From NCBI RefSeq assembly GCF_964275005.1, contig NC_092688.1, forward strand, positions 22,511,903 to 22,575,902: a stretch of DNA of 64,000 bases, in the 5' to 3' direction. The position numbers and the translations under genes were made by a program. Below, one piece after another: positions 23,591-35,814 of the stretch. The notes beneath the pieces were generated by a model. That model saw only the letters and a list, made by a program, of their open reading frames with translations, did no database searches and was not told the origin of the DNA. Each line of letters starts with the position of its first letter. Position 1 is the first letter of the stretch. Source of the DNA: Diadema setosum (taxonomy: Eukaryota; Echinodermata; Echinoidea; Diadematoida; Diadematidae).

Positions 23591-23740
23591 GGCACGATGT
23601 AACCCGGGGGTGCTCCTTGTAAACAGTTATTTCACGCTTCGCGTTGGGGCTGGTCGCAGTTAGGCACAGTGTACCTAGGGCAGTGGGAATCACATATCAG
23701 GCATTATGATCAATGCAAGCAAGGGTCAATGTCACTTGCA
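23591..23740 (-). promoter_or_regulatory. 5' flank / probable promoter-proximal region of copy 1
   Basis: Homology to copy 2 continues only about 130 bp upstream of the ATG (CATATCAGGC, TTATGATCAATGCA) and then ends. Copy 1 carries about 50-60 bp extra just before the ATG (including TTCACGCTTCGCGTTGGGG). No TATA box is obvious. A leader exon cannot be excluded. Confidence 0.4.
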
Positions 23741-24215
23741 TTTGACGCCGAGAATTCCACATGTACGGTACTACACGAGACAACAATATGCAGTATTTTC
23801 TGCCTTGAGTAAAGTGAAATTAAGGTGAAACTGTTGGATATTTTCCAATAAATCTACAAGGTCAAAAAGTGGTTGATGCGTAGTACAATGTTTGAAATCA
23901 CCACCCCTACTATCATACCCTCTATAATCAGAATTGGTATTGCCAATGGACTGCGTGTGAAAAAAAGCATGTAGAGTGTACGGTAAATTAAATGCTTTTC
24001 CAATGTGCAGTCATCTTTACAGACCATTTACAGTGTCAATGTTTGCTGTATAACTGTAGATCTTGTTTGTTCTCATGCTTTTCAGTCACATTTCAACATC
24101 TTCAAATCCCCAGTAAAGAATGCAAAACCACTGCGCGTAGTGTCTTGCATTAATGATACTGAGTAGGTGTCTAAAACATCGATCACACCTGCACTAGGGT
24201 CTAACGTTATATGGT
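23741..24215. other. Geneless AT-rich spacer
   Basis: No homologue elsewhere in the window and no ORF or repeat that I can name. Confidence 0.4.
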
Positions 24216-24219
24216 TGGA

Positions 24220-24835
24220 ACTACCACTCGTCGACCGCCTTTATTTGTAACCACTATTTCACCGAAAATATTCAACAGACTTACCTCAATTTCATCTCAC
24301 CTTGGGAGAAAATACCGCAGTTCCTTACCACATGCTCAGATTGTTGCTCCGTATCCTACGCACGTAAATCTCGATGATAAACACACGGGAGGTTTTTTCG
24401 TGCGCCCGTGGTAGCTCATTTTTTAAACCGACCACCTGTTTTCCCATTGAAAAGCACATAATTCCAGTGAATGGGCAATTATATATGTTAGCAATAATTG
24501 CGTGTATTACTATTATGACCTACTACTCATCGACCACCTAATGTTTATTTGCTTGATAAGAATATTCAACACTGAAATTCACGTAAAACCTTGACCTATA
24601 TGTACGTGATTGAGATAATCCAGCACTATCAAATGCCATTTTTCCCTTTTCAATTCGAAGTTTCAGTGTAAAAATATCGCTGTCGAACTTGCGTGGCCTC
24701 TTTTCAGCTCCCCGCGGTGCCGCTCCTTATTTAGATCGACCGCTGTTTTTGCATTGACAATGCACACAAACTAAGTTGTATTGAACATCTTGTTGTACGA
24801 AGCTTTTTAGAAACTTCCATAGACATTACATATCA
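24220..24835 (+). repeat. Two tandem ~300-bp units with TCGACCACC motifs
   Basis: CTCGTCGACCGCC...AATATTCAACA at 24225 recurs as CTCATCGACCACC...AATATTCAACA at 24525. The phrase 'accgaccacctgttttcccattgaaaagcaca' at 24427 recurs as 'atcgaccgctgtttttgcattgacaatgcaca' at 24737. An inverted fragment of the same unit lies at 27185-27235, so the two may be ends of one larger element. Confidence 0.55.
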
Positions 24836-25379
24836 CGATTCGGTTAAAATATTCATTCGAAATTTTGTCCTTGATTCACACCGTTAATGAAAAGTTAATT
24901 TTCGCATTTTCCCACACTAGTATCCTCATCAACAGTCAAAGCCAATCCATTTTTATGTGCTCTGCACGCAGTGAAGTGCGTACTAAGCGTTCTGTGCGCC
25001 AATACTATACTACGCGGTCAGTTTCAATAAGGGCGTTATATAACGTTATATATCGGAATCTCTATTTTCGGTATATAAAAGTGATTAAAACAAATAATGA
25101 CAGCTTGATATTCAGGGCACAGTTAAAATTATGTAGGCCCTCGGTGATGTGAAAACCATAACTGTGCCCCTCATAGCAGTCATTATTTGTATACTGTAAC
25201 GTTAGGGTTACCATATTACTAATGAGGATTTTCTTTCGTTCAGTTCTTTTTCCTCCTGTTTCCTCAGCCTCAGGTTATTTACCTGTAGGGCCTATCCCCC
25301 TAATTTTTCTTGATTTGTATTCATGTTTGAATGTTCCACCGTATTGCGCCCCGTCCCACGCATAGGTTTCTATATCGTA

Positions 25380-25860
25380 TAGAGTAGCGGACCTAGTTTG
25401 CGGCAGGTTATGGCCTTTTCAAGGGTATTTAGTAGTATTCCGGTAAAACAGGCAACAGAAATTAAATAATTTTTTCTTTTATTGGAAGAAGTACCAAAGG
25501 CCTTTGACAATGCATCACAAATTTGTATGGTGGACAATTACCCAAGTCATAATAATCAATTTTATGTAGAAAATTTGCAACCACGAAGAGGACCTGGTTT
25601 GCGGCAGGTGGTCCAGTTTGCAGCACCCCACACAAAAATGTCCCCTGGTTTCTGCAAACATTAAAATTTTGCAAAAACCAAATATTTTCTGATGGTCCAA
25701 CTAGTTTTCAGCTTGTTAGAACACTTTATTTGGATTCATTATCTCGATCCTTCACGATTTCATAGTTTTTCAAGATCGCATGTATTTCATCAATTTCCAC
25801 CCGTTTTGACATGTCTATGTGTGTAAATCCTGCCGCAAACCGGACCCATCCCCGACATTT
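25380..25860 (+). repeat. GGACC-GTTTGCGGCAGG repeat cluster
   Basis: Variants of GGACCTGGTTTGCGGCAGG at 25388, 25590 and 25613, an inverted copy (CCTGCCGCAAACCGGACCC) at 25830, and two further variants at 27071-27125. No coding potential is visible. Confidence 0.55.
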
Positions 25861-26064
25861 TGGTCACTGTTGCAATCCTCAAAACTGAAAAAGGAAATGA
25901 ATTTTAGAATATTTAACACAGTTACACAAGGAATCCCTACCATGCCAGGCCTCTTTTCATGGTAAGATTTTGTATAAAGATACAAACAAGGGATGATGGT
26001 GGTTGCCTATCAACAGAACAAAGTCTATATTCTTAACATTTGTTAAGAAAGTCATAGGGGCCTA

Positions 26065-26112
26065 CTAGCTACACGCAGCCGCTGTCGCGAAGCGACAGGG
26101 CTGCACGGCTAC
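26065..26112 (+). repeat. Hairpin sequence, copy of the 27001 element
   Basis: ACACGCAGCCGCTGTCGCGA here matches the hairpin at 27016 onward. GTCGC-GAA-GCGAC forms a small perfect stem-loop. Confidence 0.6.
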
Positions 26113-27000
26113 TCCTTCGCAGACGTTGTCATTTTTCAGTGGTGGTTGTGCGACTCCTTCATGAATATCTTTTTTAATCGTGGAAAACTAAAATATAAGG
26201 AATCCCCGTAATCTATGATAATCATCCAATAATCGGTATGCGTATTTTTTTTTAATTACGTCAAAAACCTACCGAAATAAGTCCTTAAAATCAGGTCTGT
26301 GAGCGTCCGTATTGCTTCACTCCTCATCTTCTGCGTGTTATTGAATGGCAATCACTCTCCTATGCTACAACGTAGGTAGTCGGAGGTAGTCGGAGTGACG
26401 TCATATCATGAGAGCAGCACGCGCGGAAATACATGGTAGAAGACGACAAGCTTTATATACGTAACACACGAAACGCACGGGCATACGTAAAATGCTAACA
26501 CCGTACCTATATACTAGGGTTGAGCGTTCGTGGCTGTTCGTTTATTTTGTGAATCATCGCACAATCTACAGTACTCCGAAAAATTCAACAATAAGGTTTG
26601 GATACCAACAAAACACCAAATTCAACTCAACCATCAGCAATATACGATATAGGTGGGTGGTATTACTGTTAAAATCAAACAAAATAAAAGACATTTTTGT
26701 GGTCTTGCCGTCAAAAGCGACAGTCGTTTACGTACGTTTAAACACTAGTTGTAGTACATGTCAGACTGCTGTGCTGTGCACAGCGGTCTGGTCAGGCTAA
26801 GGGGCCTACTTTTTTAAAAACAGTGTGACACAGACGGTTTAAATTAGAATTATGAAGGCCACCATCCAAGTTATTTCATGATTCTGGTATCAAAAGAAAG
26901 CTCTTCAGTTGCTCTTCAAATAAAATAATTTTAACGTTAGAAAAAACGGTCAATACCCTTCTAAACGTTACTTTTGAAGATATGGTTAGATATTAATTCC

Positions 27001-27081
27001 TAGGGCCGAGGGTAACTACACGCAGCCGCTGTCGCGAAGCGACGCGCTGCTACAGCGGCTGCGTGTAGCTAGGGCCGAGGG
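27001..27081 (+). mobile_element. 57-bp foldback flanked by 12-bp direct repeats
   Basis: A 17-bp perfect stem (CTACACGCAGCCGCTGT at 27016-27032 and its inverse at 27052-27068) encloses a 19-base loop. The sequence TAGGGCCGAGGG stands directly on both sides (27001-27012 and 27070-27081), like a target-site duplication. See also 26065-26112. Confidence 0.6.
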
Positions 27082-27639
27082 GTGCTGCAAACTGGACCCC
27101 TGCGCTGCAGCAAACTGAGTGGTGCCCCGACTCTACGCCCTATTTTTTATTTTATATGCGAGAAAGCCATGGCGGCGCGAGGGTCCCAGTGGTCGATCTA
27201 AAAGTAGGTGGTCGATGAGTATAGTAGACTACATTGAAACGGTACCCGCCATTAAAACCAAAACAAGAACAACAACATAGTCTACCCCTCTAGCATAAAT
27301 TATGCATTCGCGTATAGAACGAGAATGCGCGCATGGGACTACGCGCAATGCACCGGTAGTATTCGATTCTTCACTGGGCTACGCTACCGAGTGAAATGAG
27401 GCGAAAACAAGTAAGTATTTGCTCTAAATTACCTGAATTCAGCAAAATCGAATTACCTCTCTCGTGTTTAATGGCAAGTGCATGATTGCCGTGTATAATT
27501 ACCTTTGCTGACTCGTAGAATATCCTTCCGTATAAGCAGCGCTGCACCTCCAACCTCCGCTTCGTACGTGCACACTGATGACAAGTTTTATGAAAACGGA
27601 CCTGACCTTTTGTCGATCATAATTATGGAGCCGGTAGCC

Positions 27640-27720
27640 TAGCCGGTCCCGCCAGCCGCGGCCGCGCCGGTAGCGGTAGGTGTGATAGGCGGCGCCGCCC
27701 GCGCAGGCAGGGGGTATGGT
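27640..27720 (+). promoter_or_regulatory. Short CpG-rich block
   Basis: About 75 bp crowded with CG dinucleotides (CCAGCCGCGGCCGCGCCGG) in otherwise AT-rich DNA. It could be a promoter-proximal island for the plus-strand gene downstream, but no transcript evidence is visible. Confidence 0.3.
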
Positions 27721-27837
27721 TATATACTTCACGAAATCGTCCCCGTTCATTCGCCTATAAATCACCACCCACTTCTAATTATCGTTAATGTTTACAGAGT
27801 GGTATTTCAGTTCTATCATGAAGGGCTTAATATTCTA

Positions 27838-27914
27838 TCAATGGTTACAAGCAAAAAAAAAGTCTCCAAAACTCTGAGCAACAATCATGAACATTGAAGA
27901 CACACACAGCATAG
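27838..27914 (+). repeat. Direct repeat flanking the 28-35 kb block, left copy
   Basis: TCAATGGTTA...A-run...TCTCCAAAA...ACATTGAAGACACACACAGCATA recurs in the same orientation at 34911-35005 with small differences. Confidence 0.65.
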
Positions 27915-28479
27915 GTCTCCATCAGTTCTGACGATTAGGCCTAGGTACATTACCATAACTTTTATCTAGTCAACGCCGAGATAAGAATTAACAATTATGA
28001 ACACGGCCGACGGAACCGGGGGGTGCCAGGGCGCCGGGCCGCCCCCCCTTTTTTTTTTGCACCTTACATAGGAATACATATTAGGTGTCACCACTTCCCC
28101 CCCCCCCCCCCCCACACACACTTTTTTTACCCCGGAAGTGCGACAGTGGCACTAGAAAGGGAATAGATAGCAAAGAGGTTAGAACCTCTTTGATAGATAG
28201 AGACCGTGAAGCGTGTGCGCAGTAAGGTGTTTTTTTTTTTTTCTTTCTTTCTTTCTTTCTTTGCTTGTTAGCTCATGAAACCCGGAAGTGCCCCCCCCCC
28301 CCATCCCCACTTTTGAAAACGCTCCACCGGCCCGCGAGTGTGTAACCCCGGGATTTGTAATAACGCCGGGAAATGTAAAAATTATGTATTTCAACGGAAG
28401 ACTGAGACTACATGAACTTGATGTCTAACAAAACTTCTCGTTAAACTTTTACCCTTTTTATTTTCTCGTAAACCCGGCC

Positions 28480-29300
28480 GACAACGGAATTTCACCAAAT
28501 TTGGCAGATAGCATCTTTATGGTAATTATGATCTTAATTTGTTTAATTTGGATTGGGGGGGGGGGGGGGGGCTAAACTCTTGATTTTTTTTTTATCTTCT
28601 TCTGTGAAACTGAAAAGGAGAGGGCTAAGTTAGTGCTATGACGACATTAATGACTGAAATTTCATGTTTGATTATGACGGATCCAGGGATGCCCTGATCG
28701 GGTATGAAGCGGAAGGAGGGGGATGCACGTTTTCAGCATCTTCTTGTAAAATCTATGACGGGTTTTCATCAAACTTGGCAGATTACATCTTTATGGTGAT
28801 TTGATCTCAATTTGTTAAAATGTCTCCCCCCCCCCCACACACACACACACACACATGCACACACATGCACACCGCCGAAGGGGAGGGGAGTTGAAGCCTC
28901 GGAGTTCCTAAACTTTTGAATTTTTTATATTCTTCTGTCGAACCGAAAAAGATAGAACTAAGTTAGTGTGCTATGAAGACATTAATGACTGAAATGTCAT
29001 GTTTGATTATGACGGATCGAGAGGTGTCCTTATGGGGGATTAGGGGGATTTTCCGCATTTAAATTGCATCTTCTTGAGAAATCTTTGACGGATTTTCATC
29101 AAACATGGGAGGTAGCATCCTTTATAGGGTTAGAATCCCACTTTGTTCGGAAGGGCAACAAATCCAATTTGTTCCCTTTCCCCAAAGCGGGGGCTAAAAA
29201 GAGGGCATCCCCCCCCCTTTGTAAGCAGCCGAATTTGATCAAAGTAGGCCTACCTTCTGAACATGTGATAAAATTATTGTGTTCTATCACTGGTGGTTGA
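28480..29300 (+). repeat. Array of ~300-bp units, plus orientation
   Basis: About three units, each with the order: 'tttttcatcaaacttggcagat.gcatctttatggt', a C-run or G-run, 'ttcttctgtcgaaccgaaaaa', 'gacattaatgactgaaattt', then 'catgtttgattatgacggatc'. Unit length is roughly 210-340 bp because the homopolymer tracts vary. The same unit occurs inverted at 30360-32300. No convincing ORF. Confidence 0.75.
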
Positions 29301-29599
29301 ACAGAAAATTCCTATAAAGGTTCCTTTCGTCATGACTAGGTTCTTCAAGATATACCTGAAATGCTTAATTCCACCCGAACGACCCCACCCCTCGTCTCGG
29401 CCTCTTTCAAGGGGCTAGGATAGAGGATGGGAACTCCACCTCCTCCCATACTGTAGGGGTTGCGTGGTGTTCTTAAAAATTGAGGTCATATCACCCGATA
29501 AATACGCCACGTGCCAAGTTTGGCGAATATCTACTGTAAAAGTTTCAAGAAGAAACTGTATAACAAATTGAAAATTCCACCTCCCCCGTCTATTTCACC

Positions 29600-29945
29600 T
29601 TCATTAACATAAGGATTGAGAGAATGTAGCAATGTGTAGAACACATCATTGAAAGTTTGAGGAAAATCGGACAATCCGTTCAAAAGTTATGAATTTTGAA
29701 GTGTTTGTGCAGTCACCGCTGGCTGAGAAGACTACTCCAGTGTATGTCGTCACCGTTGTACTCATATGACATCATGAGCCTTAGTTAATAGTCTCCTCAT
29801 CCAGCGGTTCCAACACAAAAATTTTAAAAATTCATAACTTTTGCATCGATTGTCCAATTTTCTTCAAACTTTCATTGATGTGTTCTACTAATATTGCTGC
29901 ATTCTCTCAATTTTTATGTTTATGAAGGTGAACGTGTCCTTTAAG
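29600..29945 (+). mobile_element. Palindromic foldback MITE, relative of 2514-3081
   Basis: Inverted halves around 'agtctcctcatccagcggttcc' and 'tgtagaacacatcattgaaag'/'ctttcattgatgtgttctac'. Ends in CCTTTAA. It lies between the plus and minus halves of the unit array. Confidence 0.65.
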
Positions 29946-30830
29946 CTACATTCATAATTTAAAACTATACAGCACACTATTAGCTCCATCACTTTTGTAC
30001 AGAACATTTTTCATTTATCTATTTTTTAAAGCTGAAATGGGAGTCTATTACCCTAGGGATGCTTAGTGAGTTTTCAAGAAGAAGATGACAATGTGAAAAT
30101 TATGCCTTGTTCCTACCCCCCCCCCCCCCTCCTTGGGCATCCCCTCATCTGCCATATAGCCAACTTGAACCTACATTATGCATAAAATGTACTTGCTAAT
30201 AAAGCAAGGTATATATCTATCACTTCTGGTTAAAGAGAATTTTCTAATCAATACATTTGAGCCTTCGTCTCACCCCATCCACCACGCTCGTCCCCCCCCC
30301 CCCCCCCCCCCTCCCGTCCACTCCCGGAGTTGTTGCCCCTTAGTGGGATTCTATTACCCTGGGATGCTGTATACCTTCCACGTTTGGTGAAAATCTATAG
30401 CATAGATTTTTAAGATGCTGAAAGTGCAAAATTCCCACCTCCCCCTCCTCCTCTTCCCCTCCCCCGCCCCTATCAGGACACCCTGCATGGATCCGCCATA
30501 ATCAGACATTAGATTTCTGTCAAAAGTCTTCATAGCTCTATTTTATTTTTCCGGTTCGACAGAAGAAGATAAAAATATCCAGAGTGTAGCGACTGGGAGG
30601 GAGACTTCAACTCCCCCCCCCCCCCGCATCAATCTCGGCGGGGGGGGGGGGGGGTGTCTTTTTTAACAAATTAAATCGTATCACCATAAAAATGCTATCT
30701 GCCGAGTTTGGTCAAAATTCGTCATACATTTTTTCAAGAAGATGGAGAAAATTTGGAAAATCCCCATCGTCCCTCTCATCCCCACCAACCTCTGATCATG
30801 CAGGGCACCCCTAACATAGACCCGCCATAA

Positions 30831-31275
30831 TTAAAGGTGTTTTAGTCAAAATGCGTACGCGGGCGCACGGCGCAAGTTTTCTGTAGAGACCTACGCTATC
30901 GACTCCTCTTTACGCTAAACCTGTTATAGCTTTCGCTTTGGCCCACTTCCCCGAGTCCGAAGAAGTCCGATTCACTGTAGTCAGTGTCCGATCACAGTTC
31001 GGTTCATGATTCGGCTGAGGGGGATGACAGCTTCAGCAAACTTCTTTTGTGATGTCATAATAAGAAGCACATAGATTATGCACGCACTCTGGCATTACTA
31101 CAGACTGCGTGTTGCGCAGAGAAGACAACGAAGGCGACGATACTTTAAATAGCAACACCTACGCGCTTTACTCTTGATGACAGCTCAACTTCGGCTATCT
31201 TCGTATCAATGCTAACGGTGATCGGCAGTATCATCAACAGCGCCCTCTACACTAACCGGGACTATGCACCTTTAA
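30831..31275 (+). mobile_element. TTAA-bordered foldback MITE, relative of 15375-15741
   Basis: TTAA|AGGTG at the left and TGCACCT|TTAA at the right. The inside shares 'gatcacagttcgg', 'cagcaaacttcttttgtgatgtca' and 'gcgttttcat/acgaag' phrases with the copy at 15375. It is inserted into an array unit. Confidence 0.7.
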
Positions 31276-31963
31276 ACATGAGATTTCAGTGTCTTCGTAG
31301 CACTAATTTAGCTCTATCTTTTTCGGTTCGACAGAAGAATATTAAGACTTCCGGAGTTAGAGATCTGAAGCATCAACTACCCCCCCCCCCCCTTTCGTTG
31401 GTAGTGGTGGGGAGGGGGGGGGGGCTCATTTTAACAATAAAGATCATAATTATCATCGTAAAGATGCTGTCAGCCAAGTTTGGTGAAAATTCGTCATGAG
31501 ATTTATCATGAAGACGCAGTAATACTGTGGAAAATCCCCCGGCTCCTCCCCGTCACCCCCCCCCCCCCCCCCAAAAAAAAAAAAAAAAAAAAAAAAATCA
31601 GGGCACCCCTGGATCCGCCATAATCAAAAATTAAGGTTCAGTCACTATAATGTCTTCAAAGCACTAACTTGGCTATATTTTTTTCGGGTCGACAGAAGAA
31701 GATTTAAAAAAAAAATATCCAGAGTTAGGGACTGTGAGGCTTTAACCCCCCCCCCCCCCCCCCCTTCGGCGGTGGGGGATGGGCTCATTCTGACAAATAA
31801 AGATCATATCACCGTAAAGATACTATCTGCCAATTAAGTTTGGTGGAAATCCGGCGTAGATTTTCCAAGATGATACTGAAAATTTGGAAAATCCCCCTCC
31901 CAGCTATGATCCCCTTACCCTCCCCCCCCCCCCAATCCGCAATAATCAAACATGCAAATTCCA

Positions 31964-32118
31964 GGGCCCCATTTCATAAAAGATGTTAGGATAGCATCTC
32001 TTGCTGGAATGGCAACTTCCCATAGCAACAGCCACTCAGATGGATTCTTCTCGTTGCTATGACAACTGCCATTCCAGCAAGAGTTGCTATCATATCAACT
32101 TTTCATGAAATGGGGCCC
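31964..32118 (+). mobile_element. GGGCCCCATTTCAT-type short foldback
   Basis: Begins GGGCCCCATTTCATAAAAG, ends CTTTTCATGAAATGGGGCCC in inverse, with a GTTGCTATG-rich middle. Same family as 16177-16322. Confidence 0.75.
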
Positions 32119-32499
32119 AGAAGTTATAAGGGACTATATTATTTAGGCTTTAACTCCCCCTCCCGCCCACCCCCCGGCGTTTGGGGGATGGGGCCGGATC
32201 ATTTTCATTAAAGATCATATCACCATAAAGATGATATCTGCCAAATTTGGTGAAAATCGGTCTTCAAGGAGATGCAGTAAACGTGGAAAATCCCCTCTTT
32301 GTTCGAAAAGATTTTATTTCTGCATTTCATATTTTCTTTCAGAATAACAAAAATAACAAAGGCAGGTTCAATTACACAAATACAATTCTGAAAATTATTG
32401 ACATATTACATAGTAAGTCATATTTTGTATGTAAAGACAAATGAAACGTTAAATAACATACAAAATGTTTATATGGCCAATAATGACTTAATTCACAGT

Positions 32500-33990
32500 A
32501 CAATATATAATATATATAATATATACATATGATGCAGAGGGCCGCCGTTATAAGCCGTGCTTGAACAGACGGACAGCCAGAGTTAAATTACCATTTTTTA
32601 TTGTAGTACTTGAACACTAATACAGATGGGCCATGTTAAGTGCGTGTAAATCCAGTTTTATACAATTACTTGGTAAACAGGAGTGGTGCCTGTGAGTGCG
32701 TGTGCAGGTGATGAAGCGCGAAAGTGTTGATGGTCAGCACTTCTAAGAAAATGATTGGATATGTTATAATATGGGCGAAGGGTCAAGCAGCAAAGTAAAA
32801 GAAAAGGAAAAGGGGTGGACCAAATATTGCCTTGTTGTTGAGTATAAGAGGTACATGTTTAATGATTACTGTACCGTATGATATTGTGCCAAGAAATATT
32901 TCTTTGTATTTGCCTTAAAGGAATAGAGAGATGTGCACTGTTTTATGTGGAGAGGGAGTGAATTCCAAATATCAGGCCCGTTATGCCGAATTGATTTTTG
33001 AGCTAATAGGAGTTTAGGGTTATTCAATGGAAATCATTACGATGGCGCGTGGGGTAAGCATGGACATCCCTGTAAGGGAAAATGCGTTGTGGAAGAGTGG
33101 GAGTAGATTTGCGTGTATTTGAACATAAATATTGCTGTTTGAAATTTATGTATATCATAAGAACTTTTAGTCTAAGGAATAATGATCAGTATCTAAGGAA
33201 TAATGGATCAGTATGTTCTAGATAATGTGAGTTGGTACATATTCTTATTGCCTTTTTCTGTAAAAGAAAAATAACATTTACTTTGGTTTTATTACAGTTT
33301 CCCCAGACAACATTACAATAATTAATGTACGGTAAGATTAATGCATTGTATAACATAATGAGTACTTTTTCCGTTACAAAATATTTTAATCTCCGAAGTA
33401 TTCCAATGGCTTTGGATATTAATGTGGTTATATTGTCAATGTGGTTATTCCAATTTAAGTTGGAGTCAAGGGTTACCCCTAAGAACTTTGTTGATTTTTT
33501 TCCAATAATGGGCATACCATCAATAATAATGTTATTAGGCATTATCGGTTGCAAATGTGAAGTATTGAAGTTTATAAAACACGTTTTATCTATATTAGTG
33601 ATAATTTATTGCATTTAAACCATGTAGAAATTTTTGCAAGCTCAGAATTAAGTATATCAACTAATGTGTTTAAACAGTTGTGAGAGTAGAAGACACTGGT
33701 ATCGTCCGCGAATAATACATAGGTGAGAAGGGTTGAGGAATTTATGATATCATTGATATATATAAGAAAAAGTAGAGGTCCTAAAATGGATCCCTGTGGT
33801 ACACCGCAAGTAATATATGACTTAAGCGAGGTACTTGAATGAAATGCTACGTATTGCTGACGTTGGGATAAATAATCTCGGAACCAGGAAAGAACTATTC
33901 CTCTTATGCCATAATTATGTAGCTTTTTAATAAAATTCCATGGTCTATTGTATCAAAGGCCTTGCTCAGGTCCATGAAAACTCCTATCCT
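32500..33990 (-). mobile_element. 5'-truncated LINE, CR1/Jockey-like reverse transcriptase
   Basis: On the minus strand, from about 33985: DLSKAFDTIDH, then CGVPQGSILGPLLF near 33810, then YVLFADDTSVF near 33700 (the catalytic FADD box), then KFLGVTLDSNLNWNNHI near 33480 and the C-terminal GPDIWNSLPLHIKQCTS near 32940. These are RT motifs in the correct order for a CR1/Jockey-type non-LTR element. The 5' part (endonuclease, early RT) is missing. The frame changes around 33600, and again downstream of 33186, so it is dead. The 3' end runs into an AT-repeat near 32510-32530. It has landed inside the 300-bp array (C-run unit sequence resumes at 33990). Confidence 0.85.
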
Positions 33991-34019
33991 CTTCCCCCTC
34001 ACCCCCCCCCCCCCCCCAT

Positions 34020-34280
34020 TTAAGCCACCCCTGCAAGAAAATGAAAACGGTAATGATTCATGAGCAATTTCGTTAGATATCGAGTGTATCTATATACCAT
34101 CGGTACGTAATACCATTGAAATACATGATTTCCCGGCAGCATTTTACATTTCTAGGCAAAACTGAACATTTTTACATTTCCCGGCGATACCTCTTTACAT
34201 TTCCAATTGATGCAATTTTCGAGATTTTTACATTTCCCAGCGTTTTTACAAATCCCGGCTCCACAGACCTCTCCATATGC
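34020..34280 (+). repeat. CCCGGGA-TTTTACA short tandem phrases
   Basis: TTTTACATTTCCCGGC occurs about four times in 120 bp. An inverted, shorter match (CCGGGAAATGTAAAAA) lies at 28365, on the other side of the array, adding to the mirror symmetry of the block. Confidence 0.6.
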
Positions 34281-34287
34281 TTCGTGC

Positions 34288-34298
34288 ACACACACATA

Positions 34299-34336
<38 letters not shown>

Positions 34337-34353
34337 CGCACACACACACACAC
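34288..34353 (+). repeat. (CA)n microsatellite
   Basis: Long CA repeat with a few interruptions; four overlapping ORFs derive from it and are not genes. Confidence 0.95.
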
Positions 34354-34910
34354 ATGTACATAATACATTGTGTTCATCAATATTACGTAAACATTACTTT
34401 GTCGCTTGCTACGGCCGAACCAATTTCGGGTTTCATACAAAAAACTTATAACAAAATTCATTTTCGATTGAAAAGGCCAAAGATAGGGATAAAGATCAGA
34501 ATATTACTGAATCATGTTAGATTCTAATTATCTTTAGATTTAAAAACTTGTGAAATTCATGATCGAGCTCCGACAATCTTAGTTGACGTATAATAAGCTT
34601 AAAAATATACAAATTGATACAAACTATAGAGTGAGAAGGTGACGAAAGAGAAAAAGAGGACGAGAGGATAACGAGGGAGGGGTGAAAAGGACATCTCAGA
34701 GTGAGACGAAAGAGGGAGGAATGTGTCGAAAGTATAGATAGGGTTGCTAGCTAGGGGTGTTTAACGAAGTCGAACTCATTTTAAGATTGACTTAAAATTA
34801 TGGAATGCCACTGTTTCCCTGTTCAATTTCATTAGCCTAATCACCATTCACTTCAATTTATCATGAATGTTTGCATAATAATTCCACTACTCTTTACCTT
34901 ATCTGTATTA

Positions 34911-35005
34911 TCAATGGCTATAATATGAAAAAAAAAAGATCTCCAAAATCTTCATTTTCATTATAAAGTTTGGCAACATTGAATTCGAAGACACACACAG
35001 CATAC
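34911..35005 (+). repeat. Direct repeat flanking the 28-35 kb block, right copy
   Basis: Matches 27838-27914 in the same orientation. Confidence 0.65.
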
Positions 35006-35649
35006 CATAATTTTCAGTCAATCTTAAATTTTTATTTAGTTCGACTAGAATTCTTCATGAAACACCTCCTAACCATCGGGTGGAAAAAAATAGATGGAAA
35101 CATTAGATGGGATGAATATGAATTGAAAGCCTTGTTTCAAAATTACGGTAGTAGAAGGAAAATGAATCCTTACGACTGAGAATTAATGACAAATCACTGT
35201 TTAAAATCTGTTTCTTCTGTATAATTTTGTCATTATAGCCTAATCCGCGCCGCTCAGGGCGTAGAAGCTACTCAAAAGAAAGATTTCAGAGGGCCCTTGA
35301 GCTTGTTCGTGAAGGAGTCTCGTGCAGAAGAGCAGCACTAAGGTGTGGGGTGCCAAAAACGACGCTGCTAGACAGGTTGAGGGGGCGTACAAAGTCGAGT
35401 GACGATCTGGGAAGGGGGACCATCTTACCCCAAGAGGTGGAAAAGGCCCTGGTTGATCATCTAATGGAACTGTCATCTCACGGCTACGGCCTTACAAAAA
35501 CCCAGGTAAATATGTTTCGTGTTATTGCAACTCATGTAACTACTGTATATCCTCATGACTCTTTTTCATGGAAGAGTAAAAAGAGACTAATCAGATTTTC
35601 CGTATCCGGGCACTTATTCCCTGAGTAACTACCCTCCGGATAACTCCCC

Positions 35650-35806
35650 AGGGGCGGATCCAGGAATTCTGTAAAGGGGGGGGGGGGGGAGGGGCGTGAC
35701 TAATTATTTCTGGTGCCACTTCCGGGTTTCATTTCATTTTTTTCCTTTTATTTCTTTTGTTTTTAACGAAAACAAACCGGTTGCGCCCCCTCTGGATCCG
35801 CCACTG
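35650..35806 (+). mobile_element. GGCGGATCCAGG-ended small element
   Basis: CAGGGGCGGATCCAGGAATT at the left and CTGGATCCGCCACTG inverted at the right, with a G-run and a T-rich middle. Family as at 13571-13732. It lies in the intron of the psq-like gene. Confidence 0.65.
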
Positions 35807-35814
35807 CTCCCATC

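Larger units (their letters stand above)
30360..32300 (-). repeat. Array of ~300-bp units, inverted orientation
   Basis: About five copies of the 28480-29300 unit in the opposite direction, recognised by 'ggttcgacagaagaagat' (30551, 31320, 31682), 'gatccgccataatca' and 'tgccaa.tttggtgaaaat'. The array is interrupted by a foldback at 30831-31275 and by one at 31964-32118. Long C and G runs mark each unit. Confidence 0.75.

Noticed and set aside
34116-34527. Four overlapping ORFs with His/Thr or Cys/Val runs
   Set aside because: They are translations of the CA microsatellite in different frames.
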